Below are positions 43,383 to 52,434 of a stretch of DNA of 64,000 nucleotides, piece after piece. Under the pieces are notes generated by a model that worked only from the letters and a program-made list of their open reading frames with translations, did no database searches and had not been told where the DNA came from. Source of the DNA: Desulfovibrio subterraneus (lineage in GTDB: Bacteria; Desulfobacterota; Desulfovibrionia; Desulfovibrionales; Desulfovibrionaceae); assembly GCF_013340285.1 (NCBI RefSeq), contig NZ_BLVO01000016.1, positions 237,021 through 301,020 on the forward strand. The letters run 5' to 3'. Made by a program: the position numbers and the translations under genes. How positions within the stretch are numbered: position 1 is the stretch's first letter; the number at the start of each line of letters is the position of its first letter.

Positions 43383-43760
43383 CTAACGCTTACTTATCGT
43401 AATACGATTTACAACTTTTTCGTAATACTCATTTTCCATATCCATCACCACGGCTGCATGACCGCGTTCCCGCATGCGGAAAAAAATGGCCTGCAGCTTC
43501 TGCATCTGCCGGTAGCGGGTCTGCTCATCCACGTTGCCCTGCAACATCTCGATTATGGTGGTGGCATCCTTTATGTCCTGCGCTTCCGGCGGCAGATAGC
43601 CTGCGTTCCTGAGCACCTTGTAGGCCATGCGCAGGTCCGGCGGCACCATGGAATCGTCATCCAGTTCCAGCGGTTTGCCCGCACCGGGCAGTTCCCTGAA
43701 TTCGCCCTTTTCCGTGGCTTCCGATATGCGCTGCTCCGCAATGGCGGCGATGATGTTCAT
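43383..43760 (-). CDS. DUF1992 / DnaJC28-like conserved domain protein
   Basis: 125 residues. The N-terminal motif IAEQRISEATEKGEFRELPGAGKPLELDDD with PPDLRMAYKVLRNAGYLPPE is the signature of the DUF1992 (YhdN / DnaJ homologue C28) family. Function in bacteria is unknown. The remainder is helical. It follows the Mla auxiliary lipoprotein gene after 54 bp on the same strand and may be the last gene of that leftward cluster. Confidence 0.85.
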   Translation of the reverse strand: MNIIAAIAEQRISEATEKGEFRELPGAGKPLELDDDSMVPPDLRMAYKVLRNAGYLPPEAQDIKDATTIIEMLQGNVDEQTRYRQMQKLQAIFFRMRERGHAAVVMDMENEYYEKVVNRITISKR

Positions 43761-43814
43761 GTTACCGGCCTCTTTCTTCTGCCCGCGCCCTGTCTCAGGC
43801 TGCGGCAGCCTCTC

Positions 43815-44534
43815 CTAGTGCTGTGCAGCTATGGCCTGCAAACCTTCGGTCTTCAGCCATTCGCCAACGGATTGCGCTGCCGAAGCCATGCCCTTTGAAG
43901 CGGCATCGGCAATGGCCTGCGGTGTCATGGCGGAAAGAGGCTCATGCACGTCCACGGAACGGGTGAGCAGAAGCACCTTGCCCCGCTCGGTCCACAATGC
44001 CATGCGCAGGCTTATCACCATTTCCGACTCATGCTCACGCACTTCAAAGCGCTCCACCCTGCCGGTCAGCACGGCCTGATGCTCCTGCCTGTTGCGCGCG
44101 GGCCACACCAGCGTGTACTCGCGGTTGGCCTGCAGGGACGATGCGATACTGACAGTTGCAATGGATGCCGGAGCGCCTTCCCAGTACCAGCGGGTGCTGG
44201 GGGTGAGCACATTGCCCCGCGCCATCATCACGGCAGATCTGTCCAGCGCAGGAAAGCTCTCGAAATTCTCCATGAGGATGAGCGGTCCGCCGAAACGGTG
44301 CGAGGTACCAAGAGTACCGTCGCCCGTGCTGTTGGCCTGCATTGCGGCAGCCTGACGGGGCGCGATGCGCAGAATCTGCTCTGAAGGAATTTTGCTGCCC
44401 ACGCAGCCGGAGATCATCACCGCAGCCAGAAGGAAGACAGCCACTAATGCCATACTCCCTGACGCGAATTCACGTCGGATACTGGCGGCGCCAGTGTGTA
44501 TACTGTTCCGGACACTCTTGCGAACACGAGCCAT
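43815..44534 (-). CDS. ABC-transport auxiliary lipoprotein of the Mla-type system
   Basis: 239 residues from ATG 44534 (AAGGAG upstream); the frame is open to 44579. A long basic N-terminus precedes a hydrophobic segment (ALVAVFLLAAVMISGC) ending in a lipobox, giving a lipoprotein anchored probably to the outer membrane. The body resembles the ABC_trans_aux (PF03886, PqiC/LetC-like) family found beside MCE proteins. It starts 2 bp after mlaD. The likely role is to connect the MCE ring with the outer membrane during lipid transport. The family match is moderate and judged mainly from context. Confidence 0.72.
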   Translation of the reverse strand: MARVRKSVRNSIHTGAASIRREFASGSMALVAVFLLAAVMISGCVGSKIPSEQILRIAPRQAAAMQANSTGDGTLGTSHRFGGPLILMENFESFPALDRSAVMMARGNVLTPSTRWYWEGAPASIATVSIASSLQANREYTLVWPARNRQEHQAVLTGRVERFEVREHESEMVISLRMALWTERGKVLLLTRSVDVHEPLSAMTPQAIADAASKGMASAAQSVGEWLKTEGLQAIAAQH

Positions 44535-44536
44535 GA

Positions 44537-45496
44537 TTACTCCTTCATCCTGTCGTCCGGAGGATAGATGACCTGCCACGGACGTTCCTTGAGCGACTGG
44601 GTGAGCACCTTGAGATTGTGGGTAAGTTCGGCTGTATTGTCGAGAATCTCTTCAACCACGCGCTGGTCGTAATCAAGATCCTTCTGCAGCTGGCCGCTCA
44701 GGCCGGTAACCGAGGCGCCCACCGCCTCCACCTGCGTGCGCAGCACCTTAAGGGTTGTTGCGGTATCTCCGTGCACGCCGGTTATGGCCGCATTAAGGTT
44801 GTTTATGGCAGCATTAAGATTCTGTCGGGTTTCGCTCACCATCTGGCGTGTTTCCCGTATGCCGTCTCTGGCATCGTGTGCCACGCCCTTGAAATCGCTG
44901 TTCAGTCCGCCGATCATACCATGAGCATCCTTCAGAAGCCCGTTCATCTCCACAAGAATGCTCTGCACCTGCTTGCGGTTGTCCGTATTGAGCAATTCGC
45001 GCAGGCTGTCTGCAATCTCTGAAATCTTCGGTTCAAGCTTGGCGGCCATGGTGGCCATGGATGCCGCAACTTCCATGATGTCCGGTGTGGGTTCCTGCGG
45101 AATCTCGCTGCCTGGCGGCAGGGCCGGACCGGCCTTGCGCGAAAGGTTCAGCAGCACGAAGTTGTCGCCCACTATGCCTTTCTGCGAAATGGACGCCATG
45201 GTGCCGTCGTACACGGTAAAACCATCCTTCAGGCCTATCACCACAAGCACGAGACCGGGGTCGTCCTTGTCCACATCAATTTCCAGCACACGGCCGACAT
45301 TGATGCCCGCATACTTGACCGGCCTGCCCACATCCAGATTCTTCACCCCGTTGAAGCGTATGACGTAGTGGTCAAGCTTTTCCCAGAACCGGTGGCCGCC
45401 GAAAGCAATGATGAAAAGACCTAATATGATAAGCCCCGTAACAACCGTTACGCCGGCACGGGCCATTTCCCTTTTTCCTGCTGCCTGATTCAGCAC
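44537..45496 (-). CDS. mlaD: MCE-domain periplasmic lipid-binding subunit (MlaD type)
   Basis: 319 residues. One N-terminal membrane helix (GVTVVTGLIILGLFIIAFGG) anchors it. The MCE domain follows (VIRFNGVKNLDVGRPVKYAGINVGRV, then GIVGDNFVLLN). The C-terminal half is a long coiled-coil-like helix with several NLNAAINNL repeats, longer than in E. coli MlaD and closer to Ttg2C or PqiB-type tails. It forms the substrate ring between MlaFE and the periplasm. It follows mlaF after 72 bp and precedes the auxiliary lipoprotein by 2 bp. Confidence 0.92.
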   Translation of the reverse strand: MLNQAAGKREMARAGVTVVTGLIILGLFIIAFGGHRFWEKLDHYVIRFNGVKNLDVGRPVKYAGINVGRVLEIDVDKDDPGLVLVVIGLKDGFTVYDGTMASISQKGIVGDNFVLLNLSRKAGPALPPGSEIPQEPTPDIMEVAASMATMAAKLEPKISEIADSLRELLNTDNRKQVQSILVEMNGLLKDAHGMIGGLNSDFKGVAHDARDGIRETRQMVSETRQNLNAAINNLNAAITGVHGDTATTLKVLRTQVEAVGASVTGLSGQLQKDLDYDQRVVEEILDNTAELTHNLKVLTQSLKERPWQVIYPPDDRMKE

Positions 45497-45568
45497 ACTG
45501 CTTCTCCCCGTAATATGTTACCGCAGCCCGTCCGCTCTCTCCGCAACCTGCCCTGCATGCAGGACCGG

Positions 45569-46342
45569 TTACAAAAAGGGCGCCTGACGGATGTTGGGCT
45601 GCCGGTCAAGAAACTGTCTGATGTAAATATCTTCAGTGGATTTCAGCGCATCTATGCCGCCCTCGAACAACACCTTGCCACCGTGCAGCACCACAACATG
45701 CTCCGCAATGGTGAAAAGGCTGTCGAGATCATGGGTAACAACCACAATGGTCATACCCAATGCCTCATGCAGATCAAGGATAAGCCTGTCCACCTCTGCC
45801 GCGGTGATGGGGTCCAGTCCTGCAGAAGGTTCATCGCACAGCAGCATTCTCGGATCCATGACCAGCGCACGGGCCAGTCCCGCCCGCTTGCGCATGCCGC
45901 CCGAAAGCTGGTTGGGATAATAGTCCATGAACTGTTCCAGCCCCACCAGCGAGAGCTTGAGCCGCACCATGGTCTGTATGGTGCCTTCATCCAGATTTGT
46001 GTGCTCCAGCAACGGCAGGGAAATATTCTCGCCAAGGCTCAGCGACCCCAGCAGCGCGCCATCCTGAAATAGAACGCCCATGTTACGCTTGTGCTTGTAG
46101 AACCGGTCCGGACTCATGGCGAACAGGTCTTCGTCTTCAATAAAAATCTTGCCTTCGCTGGGTACGGCCAGACCGAGAATATGCCGCAGCAGCGTTGACT
46201 TGCCGCACCCGCTGCCCCCAAGAATGACGGATATCTTGCCGCCGGGCAGTGTAATGTTGGCATCACGCAGGGTGACGTTTCCGGGGTACCCCACCGCAAG
46301 ATTTTTGGTGGTGATGCTTGGTGCCTTGGGTCTGGATGCCAT
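45569..46342 (-). CDS. mlaF: Lipid-transport ABC ATPase (MlaF type)
   Basis: 257 residues. Walker A ILGGSGCGKST, Q-loop VLFQDGALLGSL, signature QLSGGMRKRAGLARAL and Walker B LLCDEPSAGLDP. The MlaF branch is indicated by GGMRKR and the tail with STEDIYIRQFLD. It drives phospholipid movement through MlaE/MlaD. It follows mlaE after 12 bp. Confidence 0.93.
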   Translation of the reverse strand: MASRPKAPSITTKNLAVGYPGNVTLRDANITLPGGKISVILGGSGCGKSTLLRHILGLAVPSEGKIFIEDEDLFAMSPDRFYKHKRNMGVLFQDGALLGSLSLGENISLPLLEHTNLDEGTIQTMVRLKLSLVGLEQFMDYYPNQLSGGMRKRAGLARALVMDPRMLLCDEPSAGLDPITAAEVDRLILDLHEALGMTIVVVTHDLDSLFTIAEHVVVLHGGKVLFEGGIDALKSTEDIYIRQFLDRQPNIRQAPFL

Positions 46343-46354
46343 TGCAGTGCCCGC

Positions 46355-47107
46355 TTACATGAAGGTGTAGTTGATGGCGGTGAAAAAGAAGTCGAGCAGT
46401 ATGATCAGGAAGATGGACTGCACCACTGCCTTTGTGGTTCTTCTGCCCACGTCGGCAGCACCGTCGCGGGCCATGAGTCCCTGCCAGCAGGAAATGACAG
46501 CAATGGTTATTCCGAAGCCCAGTGCCTTTATGAGACCGGAGAATACATCGCCCACGGTCAGAAAGTTCACGCACTGTTCAAAATAGGTCTTGAGAGTAAG
46601 GCCGAGGAATATGGCGGAGAACAACCCGCCGGAGACTATGCCCACAAGGTCTGCCATGAGCGTGAGTACGGGCAGCATAACCGCCATGGCCAGCAGTTTG
46701 GGCCAGACGAGAAACCGTATGGGGTCTATGCCGATAACATGCAGAGCGTCTATCTCTTCCGAAATTTTCATGGTGGCCAGTTCGGCGCAGAACGAGGCGC
46801 CCGAGCGGCCGGTGAGGATTATGGCAGTGAGCAGCGGGCCAAGTTCCTTGATGATGATGACAGACACCATGTTGGCCACATAGCTGAGGGCCCCCACCTT
46901 TTCGAGCTGCCCTGCGGCCTGCAACGCGAGAATCATGCCTGTACAGGCGGCGATAATGGCGACGATGCCGACGGAACCCGTACCCACTGCGGTCATGTGG
47001 TTCCAGCTCTGCCATGAATAAAAGGCGCGCCTGTGCCGTAAAATGCCCGTGAAGCACCTGAGCAGATCGTTGATCAGCTTTGCAAGAATAGTCAGCTCAC
47101 TCCACAT
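46355..47107 (-). CDS. mlaE: Lipid-transport ABC permease (MlaE type)
   Basis: 250 residues. The family signature is present: ACTGMILALQAAGQLEKVGA, IIKELGPLLTAIILTGRSGAS and AELATMKISEEIDALHVIGI, then four to five membrane helices. It is the inner-membrane channel of the Mla-type transporter that maintains outer-membrane lipid asymmetry. It starts 18 bp after the STAS gene, and mlaF follows after 12 bp. Confidence 0.93.
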   Translation of the reverse strand: MWSELTILAKLINDLLRCFTGILRHRRAFYSWQSWNHMTAVGTGSVGIVAIIAACTGMILALQAAGQLEKVGALSYVANMVSVIIIKELGPLLTAIILTGRSGASFCAELATMKISEEIDALHVIGIDPIRFLVWPKLLAMAVMLPVLTLMADLVGIVSGGLFSAIFLGLTLKTYFEQCVNFLTVGDVFSGLIKALGFGITIAVISCWQGLMARDGAADVGRRTTKAVVQSIFLIILLDFFFTAINYTFM

Positions 47108-47125
47108 GGTGTATTTCGTGTGCTC

Positions 47126-47431
47126 CTACATCCCGAAGAGAATGCCGACCTGCGTCAGGCTGAACAACTTGCGCACCTGAGGTGAGGCGTCTGTTACCTC
47201 AAGGCCTCTTCCGTCCATCATCAGCACCCTGCGGGCTTCAATGAGAACGGCCAGACCCGATGAATCGAGATAGCTGACATTGCCGAGGTCCAGTTTGAGA
47301 ATGCCGCTGGTTTCCCTGACGGCGCCCAGCAGAAAGCTGCGCACGTCGGGTGTGACTGAATAGTCTATCTCCCCCCGCAACGTAATGAACCCATTGTCCT
47401 TGCTTGCAGTCCAAAGATCCTTCGCCGCCAT
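47126..47431 (-). CDS. STAS-domain protein with phosphorylatable DSSG motif (MlaB position)
   Basis: 101 residues from ATG 47431 (AGGAGG 6 nt upstream); starts at 47437 and 47467 are also in frame. The STAS domain resembles SpoIIAA-type anti-anti-sigma factors, with the phosphoacceptor Ser in SYLDSSGLAVLIEARR. In E. coli MlaB is a STAS subunit of the MlaFEB complex, and this gene stands directly before mlaE-mlaF-mlaD, so it may serve as MlaB. Unlike a plain structural MlaB, it has the complete DSSG and is preceded by a PP2C phosphatase gene that could act on it. Confidence 0.83.
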   Translation of the reverse strand: MAAKDLWTASKDNGFITLRGEIDYSVTPDVRSFLLGAVRETSGILKLDLGNVSYLDSSGLAVLIEARRVLMMDGRGLEVTDASPQVRKLFSLTQVGILFGM

Positions 47432-47518
47432 TGCCATCCTCCTGTCCGGCTGCTTCTGCCGCTGCATGCTTCAAACCGGCAGACCATACTCCGGCCACAC
47501 TCCGATCTTGCCTGGCCA

Positions 47519-48778
47519 TCATGCGGGATCACGCCAGACTTCCAGTAAGGTTATGTCATCATTGCTGGCTATGCCCGCCTGCCACAGATCCACCGCCGCC
47601 AGCAGTGCCCTGCCATACGGTGCCGAGCTGGCCGCCTGCAACAATTCCATGACACGCTCTTCACCATACAGTTCATGAGCGGCATCATAAGCCTCTGTTA
47701 TGCCATCAGAAAGCAGCAACAGAGACTGACCTGACCGCAATTCTACCAAAGTGTCATCATAATGCACATTCTGCTCTATGCCAAGCGGCAACCCTGTGGA
47801 TACAGGCAATTCCCGCACGGTGCCGGAACTGACAATCAAGGGACGCAGGTGTCCGGCGTTGGCAAAGGTGACGGTCTGTGCAGCCATATCGTACACCGCA
47901 ATGCATACCGTAACAAACAGGTTGTTTTCCATGTCGTTCAGCAGCATTTCGTTCAATATTTTCAGTATACCCGAGGGAGTTATTTCGCTTGCGGCATGGC
48001 TGCGGATGCGCGACCAGACCGCAGTGCCGACCAGTGCCGCACCAAGCCCCTTGCCCGCAACGTCCGCAATGTAGGTGACAAGCCTGCCGTCCGGCAGCGG
48101 AATGAAGTCATACATGTCGCCGCCCACATGGATGGCCGGCCTGCTTGTGGCCCACACGTTCCAGCCTTTCGGCATGGCCGGGAGTCTGGGCAGAAAAGCC
48201 TTGTGGATATGCGCTGCGGCCTGCAACTGCACGGTCATGCGCTCCTGCTCCAGCAATGCCTCAAGCAACTTGGAACGCACAAGCGCCACACCGGCCAGAT
48301 GGGCAAAACTCTCGAGAATCTCCAGATCTTCAGTCGTAAAATCACCACCGTCGTGCGGGTTGAGCACCTGTGCCACACCCAGCAGTTCATTCTTGTAGAG
48401 TATGGGAACGCAGAGAAGTGAGCGGGTGGTAAATCCGGTTGCAACATCTGCAAGACGGTTTATGCGTGGGTCGCTCCCGCTGCACAGAATGGGTTTTCGT
48501 GATTCTGCAACGCAGCCGGCAATGCCTTCGCCCATGTGCAGGGTAAAGTCGCCTTCCAGAATCTGCTGCGCCACAACGGGAGAATCGTTTCTGGCCAGAG
48601 CGAATCTGAGCACGTTCTGCTCTTCATCGTACAACAGGATGGACGACGCCACCGCATCCGTCACATCCTGCGCCAGTTCAAGCAACCGCGGCAGCAGTTC
48701 CGGCAGGGAATCCATCTGCGCGAGCATCTGGTTTGCCTGAATAAGCTTGCGCAGACGGCTTTCTTGTCTTGTTGCCAT
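47519..48778 (-). CDS. GAF-domain PP2C (SpoIIE-type) serine phosphatase
   Basis: 419 residues from ATG 48778; a start at 48793 or 48805 is possible. Residues about 20-175 are a GAF sensor domain (VTDAVASSILLYDEEQN, GIAGCVAESRKP, LLCVPILYKNELLGVAQV). The rest is a SpoIIE-type PP2C domain with metal-binding Asp in VGGDMYDF, DVAGKGLGAAL, SDGITEAYD and SNDDITLLEV. Such enzymes dephosphorylate STAS partners. The next gene, 87 bp on, encodes a STAS protein with the target Ser. No anti-sigma kinase (HATPase RsbW-type) is seen in the window. Confidence 0.9.
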   Translation of the reverse strand: MATRQESRLRKLIQANQMLAQMDSLPELLPRLLELAQDVTDAVASSILLYDEEQNVLRFALARNDSPVVAQQILEGDFTLHMGEGIAGCVAESRKPILCSGSDPRINRLADVATGFTTRSLLCVPILYKNELLGVAQVLNPHDGGDFTTEDLEILESFAHLAGVALVRSKLLEALLEQERMTVQLQAAAHIHKAFLPRLPAMPKGWNVWATSRPAIHVGGDMYDFIPLPDGRLVTYIADVAGKGLGAALVGTAVWSRIRSHAASEITPSGILKILNEMLLNDMENNLFVTVCIAVYDMAAQTVTFANAGHLRPLIVSSGTVRELPVSTGLPLGIEQNVHYDDTLVELRSGQSLLLLSDGITEAYDAAHELYGEERVMELLQAASSAPYGRALLAAVDLWQAGIASNDDITLLEVWRDPA

Positions 48779-48858
48779 ATCCGGAAACTCCATCAGCCCC
48801 CCCAACGTTGTTCCCTGTTACCCGCCGGTGCACCCGCTACGGTACCGGCGTCACACCA

Positions 48859-49938
48859 TCAGACCCACTGCTCTATTTCCGGCACGCCGGACCGGTTGAT
48901 GGCCTCTACCAGCCCTTCCGGCGAGACCGTGGCCGCGCCTACATGGCCAACCACCACACCCGCCGCATAGTTTGCCAGCATGCATGATTCCAGCAACGGA
49001 AGCCCCGCCGCCAGCGCCAGTGCCGCCGTGGCGATAACCGTATCGCCCGCGCCGGTCACATCAAATACTTCACGCGCCATGGTGGGAATGTGCCATACGC
49101 TTTCCCGCCCTTCAAACAGGGCCATACCCTGCGGTCCGAGGGTGGTGAGCAGCCTGTCGCAGCCCAGCAGATCAAAGATGGCCTGCCCTGCGGCGATAAT
49201 CTCTTCCTGCGTACCCACGGGCATATTCGCGCCTTCGCTCGTTTCCTTGGCGTTGGGCGTGAGCATGAAAACGCTCTTGTACCACTTGAAGTTCGGCGTT
49301 TTGGGGTCGACCAGAATTTTGGGGGTACGTGCCGCGCTTCTGCACAGCGCCGTAAGCCGCTCCATGAAGGTCTGGGTCACCAGCCCCTTGCCGTAATCCG
49401 ACACAATGCAGACATCGTATTCGTCAATACATTGCGAAACGACCTTGAAGACTTCTTCAAGTGCCTCGCCGGATATGGGAGATGTGTCTTCCCTGTCTAT
49501 GCGCAGCATCTGCTGCCGGCTGGCAATGATACGCGTTTTCCGCGTGGTCTTCCTGCCTGCTATGCGGATGAAGGTATGTTCGATGGAATCCGTGGTGAGC
49601 AGCGAATCCAGAAGGTCTGCGCCGCTGCCCGTGCCGGTGATGCACACAAGGTGGGGGATACCGCCAAGGCTGCATATATTGCGGGCCACGTTACCCGCGC
49701 CGCCCAGCACGTGCCTGTCGTTGAATACCCGCACCACGGGAACCGGCGCTTCGGGCGAAATGCGCTCCGCATCGCCGGTAAGGTATTCATCGACCATCAC
49801 GTCGCCTATGAGAAGCACCTTCTTGCCCGCCAGAAGCGGGACCATATCGCTCATAGCACGAGTCGTCATTCCTGATTTCGTCGTCAAACTTGATTCCATT
49901 GTCAGTCTGGAGTCCATTATCAGTCTGGAGTCGGTCAT
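48859..49938 (-). CDS. rfaE1: D-glycero-beta-D-manno-heptose-7-phosphate kinase (RfaE/HldE kinase domain)
   Basis: 359 residues if started at 49938, 5 bp after parB. PfkB-family kinase: KKVLLIGDVMVDEYL, RISPEAPVPVV, the glycine stretch LGGAGNVARNICSLGG and the catalytic VTGAGDTVIATAALALAAG. This is the kinase half of HldE only; the adenylyltransferase half is absent, so a separate partner is expected elsewhere. It acts in ADP-heptose synthesis for the LPS core. The first 35 residues are a repeat-like extension (SRLIMDSRLTMESSLT) encoded by short DNA repeats, so the true start could be the ATG at the MTTRAMSD or MSDMVPLL positions. Confidence 0.9.
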   Translation of the reverse strand: MTDSRLIMDSRLTMESSLTTKSGMTTRAMSDMVPLLAGKKVLLIGDVMVDEYLTGDAERISPEAPVPVVRVFNDRHVLGGAGNVARNICSLGGIPHLVCITGTGSGADLLDSLLTTDSIEHTFIRIAGRKTTRKTRIIASRQQMLRIDREDTSPISGEALEEVFKVVSQCIDEYDVCIVSDYGKGLVTQTFMERLTALCRSAARTPKILVDPKTPNFKWYKSVFMLTPNAKETSEGANMPVGTQEEIIAAGQAIFDLLGCDRLLTTLGPQGMALFEGRESVWHIPTMAREVFDVTGAGDTVIATAALALAAGLPLLESCMLANYAAGVVVGHVGAATVSPEGLVEAINRSGVPEIEQWV

Positions 49939-49943
49939 GCAGG

Positions 49944-50861
49944 TTATCCGTTTACAGTAACGCCGAGTCTGGTCAGCAGTTCATTCAGCTCATCCTGGCT
50001 GGAGAAGGAAAGTGTAACCTTGCCCTTCTCTTCCGTTCCGCTGACAGCCACCTTGCCGCTGAAGACGGTTGAAAGCGTGCTGTGAATATCCTTCATGCGC
50101 GGAGATAGAACCATCGCAGGGCGCTGTGCCTTTGCTTCCTTTACCGCTTCAGCACCTTCATGCGCGGGCAGTTCGCCGTGCGCCTTCCAGTATTGAGCCA
50201 TGGCTTCGGCCTGCCGCACAGTAAGCATCTGCTTGATGATGCGCTCAAGCATCTCATCCCGCACCTCTTCAGCAACCGCCAGCAGGGTACGCGCATGTCC
50301 GGCACTGATGGTGCCGTTCTGCAGCATGGCCCTTGCAGCCTCGGAAAGCTGCAGCAGGCGCAACGTGTTGGCTATGGAAGAACGGCTCTTGCTGAGCTTC
50401 TGCGAAAGATCTTCCTGCGAGAGGCCGAACTTGTCTTTGAGCTCCTGCATGCCGAGCGCCTCTTCCATGGGGTTGAGGTCTTCGCGCTGCAGGTTTTCAA
50501 TAAGCCCCACGGCCAGAGTCTCAAGGTCCGTCATTTCACGGATGATGACCGGCACCTCGCGGATTCCGGCCATGCGGCTGGCACGCCAGCGGCGCTCACC
50601 GGCCACGATTTCATAAAATGTTTCTTCCCCGTTTTTCACGGGGCGGACCAGCAGAGGCTGCAACACGCCCTGCGCCCGGATGGATGATGCAAGCTCTTCC
50701 AACCCTTCTTCGGCAAATGCCTTGCGCGGCTGGTTGGGGTTCGGCTTCAGCATGCGCAGGGGAAGGGTGTTCGGAGTGGTGCCACCGGTTGCCACCGGTT
50801 CTTCATTCGACTTGAACAGGGCGTCCAGCCCTCTACCGAGACCTCTTGGTGCTCCTGCCAT
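49944..50861 (-). CDS. parB: Chromosome-partitioning protein ParB
   Basis: 305 residues from ATG 50861 (AAGGAG 8 nt upstream). The N-terminal GRGLDALF box is the ParA-contacting tip. The ParB/Spo0J nuclease-like domain has [17 protein letters not shown] and the CTP-binding region, then the HTH ([31 protein letters not shown]) that reads parS. A C-terminal dimerisation domain ends the protein. Two parS sites lie 1.4-1.6 kb away upstream of parA. An oppositely oriented gene separates parB from parA. rfaE1 follows after 5 bp. Confidence 0.95.
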   Translation of the reverse strand: MAGAPRGLGRGLDALFKSNEEPVATGGTTPNTLPLRMLKPNPNQPRKAFAEEGLEELASSIRAQGVLQPLLVRPVKNGEETFYEIVAGERRWRASRMAGIREVPVIIREMTDLETLAVGLIENLQREDLNPMEEALGMQELKDKFGLSQEDLSQKLSKSRSSIANTLRLLQLSEAARAMLQNGTISAGHARTLLAVAEEVRDEMLERIIKQMLTVRQAEAMAQYWKAHGELPAHEGAEAVKEAKAQRPAMVLSPRMKDIHSTLSTVFSGKVAVSGTEEKGKVTLSFSSQDELNELLTRLGVTVNG

Positions 50862-50944
50862 CTGTATAACTCCTTGACAATCCGTCATTTCGCCCTAAGT
50901 CTACAGCCTCAACTTAGTCAGTCGAAGCGCAAACGGAGGCATTC

Positions 50945-51397
50945 ATGTCTGAAAAAGATTCTCACGTCGTCCAGCTCTATGCCAAGGACGGCTCAATGTA
51001 CGGTGTTTTGCTCAGCCCTCAAATATGGGACATGGTGAGCCGCAAGGTTGCCCCCATTCTGGAGCAGGCTCTTGATACCATGTACCCCACTCTCGCCAGC
51101 GAGAAACCTGAACCCCTTGATGACTGGCAGCAATTCAAGGATTTCTGGGATTTCAAGTATCCGTTCAGTGCCGAGGTGGAGTGCAAAATATGCGGTAGCA
51201 AAACGTCCGATTGGGAACATGACCCCGCAAAACCTTTCCGCCTCAAAAACACCAGCTTGAGCGGGTTGTGTGTGTTCCATTGCATGAAGTGCAAGGCAAC
51301 CGTCCGCAAAAAGCACTTCAAAGACCACATATGCTTTGAGGCAACCGCCACCAATACGAGCAACACGGTTGGTAGCTGCGGAACCATCATCGACTAG
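50945..51397 (+). CDS. Zn-ribbon-like hypothetical protein inserted between parA and parB
   Basis: 150 residues that I do not recognise. GGAGG lies 6 nt before the ATG. Residues about 1-35 resemble a short strand-helix unit (VVQLYAKDGSMYGVLLSPQ). Two CxxC pairs, CKICG (about 79-82) and CMKC (about 113-116), with nearby His and Cys could bind one zinc. It is encoded opposite to parA and parB and fills the gap where parB would normally follow parA. It may be a native regulator of the locus or a late insertion; codon use looks like its neighbours. Confidence 0.65.
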   Translation: MSEKDSHVVQLYAKDGSMYGVLLSPQIWDMVSRKVAPILEQALDTMYPTLASEKPEPLDDWQQFKDFWDFKYPFSAEVECKICGSKTSDWEHDPAKPFRLKNTSLSGLCVFHCMKCKATVRKKHFKDHICFEATATNTSNTVGSCGTIID

Positions 51398-51420
51398 TTA
51401 CAAACACACTACAACGCGTA

Positions 51421-52194
51421 TTACGGGCGCGGGGGCCTTCTCAGCACAACCTCTTTGGCCAGTGCGAGATAGGACTCCGCGCCTTTTGATTTTACATCAT
51501 AATGAATGATGGAACGCCCGAAGCTCGGCGCCTCAGACAAACGCACGTTACGCGGCACCACTGTTTCAAACAGGTGGTCGGGGAAGCATTTGCGCACTTC
51601 ATTCTTCACCTGTCGGGACAATCTGTTGCGCACATCGTACATGGTGAGCACTACCCCAAGCAGGTTAAGATTGGGGTTAAGGCGCTTTTTCACCTGCTCA
51701 AAGGTCTGCAGCAGCTTCACTATACCTTCAAGCGCAAAAAATTCGCATTGCAGCGGAACAAGCAGTTCCCGCGCAGCGCACAGGGCATTCAGCGTAATCA
51801 GCCCCAGCGAGGGCGGACAGTCCAACAGAATATAATCAAAACGCGATTCAAGCGTATTGAGCACATCCTGCAGATAGTATTCCCGCCCCATTTTATCCAC
51901 CAGTTCAAGCTCAATGGCTACCAGATCGGTGGTGGAAGGCAGAATGGAAAGGAAGGGAGTGTTTGTTTCATACACTGCTTCCAGCGCCTCTTCAGGCTGA
52001 AAGAAGGTGGTGTACAGGTTATTGGGCATGGTTTCATGATCCAGTCCCAGCCCGCTAGAGCAGTTTGCCTGCGGGTCGCAATCTACTACCAGCACCCTTT
52101 TTTCCATAACAGCCAAAGATGCGGCAAGGTTTATGGATGTGGTCGTCTTCCCTACTCCGCCCTTCTGGTTGGCTACAGCGATAATCCTGGCCAC
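51421..52194 (-). CDS. parA: Chromosome-partitioning ATPase ParA/Soj
   Basis: 257 residues. The deviant Walker A appears at the N-terminus (ANQKGGVGKTTTSINLAASL). Walker A' (VLVVDCDPQANCSSGLG) and Walker B (YILLDCPPSLGLITLNAL) follow. It lacks an N-terminal HTH, so it is the chromosomal Soj type that moves ParB-parS complexes. One parS-like site stands 33 bp upstream of its ATG and a perfect one 240 bp upstream. The gene ends 24 bp before the stop of the convergent Zn-ribbon gene. Confidence 0.95.
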   Translation of the reverse strand: MARIIAVANQKGGVGKTTTSINLAASLAVMEKRVLVVDCDPQANCSSGLGLDHETMPNNLYTTFFQPEEALEAVYETNTPFLSILPSTTDLVAIELELVDKMGREYYLQDVLNTLESRFDYILLDCPPSLGLITLNALCAARELLVPLQCEFFALEGIVKLLQTFEQVKKRLNPNLNLLGVVLTMYDVRNRLSRQVKNEVRKCFPDHLFETVVPRNVRLSEAPSFGRSIIHYDVKSKGAESYLALAKEVVLRRPPRP

Positions 52195-52226
52195 GTCGAC
52201 CTCATTCTACGTTGGTTGTGTGGACA

Positions 52227-52242
52227 TGTTTCATGTGAAACA
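52227..52242. promoter_or_regulatory. parS-like site 1
   Basis: TGTTTCATGTGAAACA, one mismatch to the 16-bp bacterial parS consensus. It lies 33 bp upstream of the parA ATG, where ParB binding could also repress parA. Confidence 0.9.
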
Positions 52243-52434
52243 TCAAGAATCATCCAAATGCACATGCGTACCTTCACTAGCTAGAAAATGGAACGTTTTG
52301 TGTCAACTCACCCTTCCACTTACATTGACTACTTATCAGCTGCTTAACCTGCAGCACGCATGGCCTACGGGGGATTTTGCCACCCACAATCTTTTTTTGG
52401 AAAAATTTTGCCTCTTCGCAATTTGGAGAGTGAA

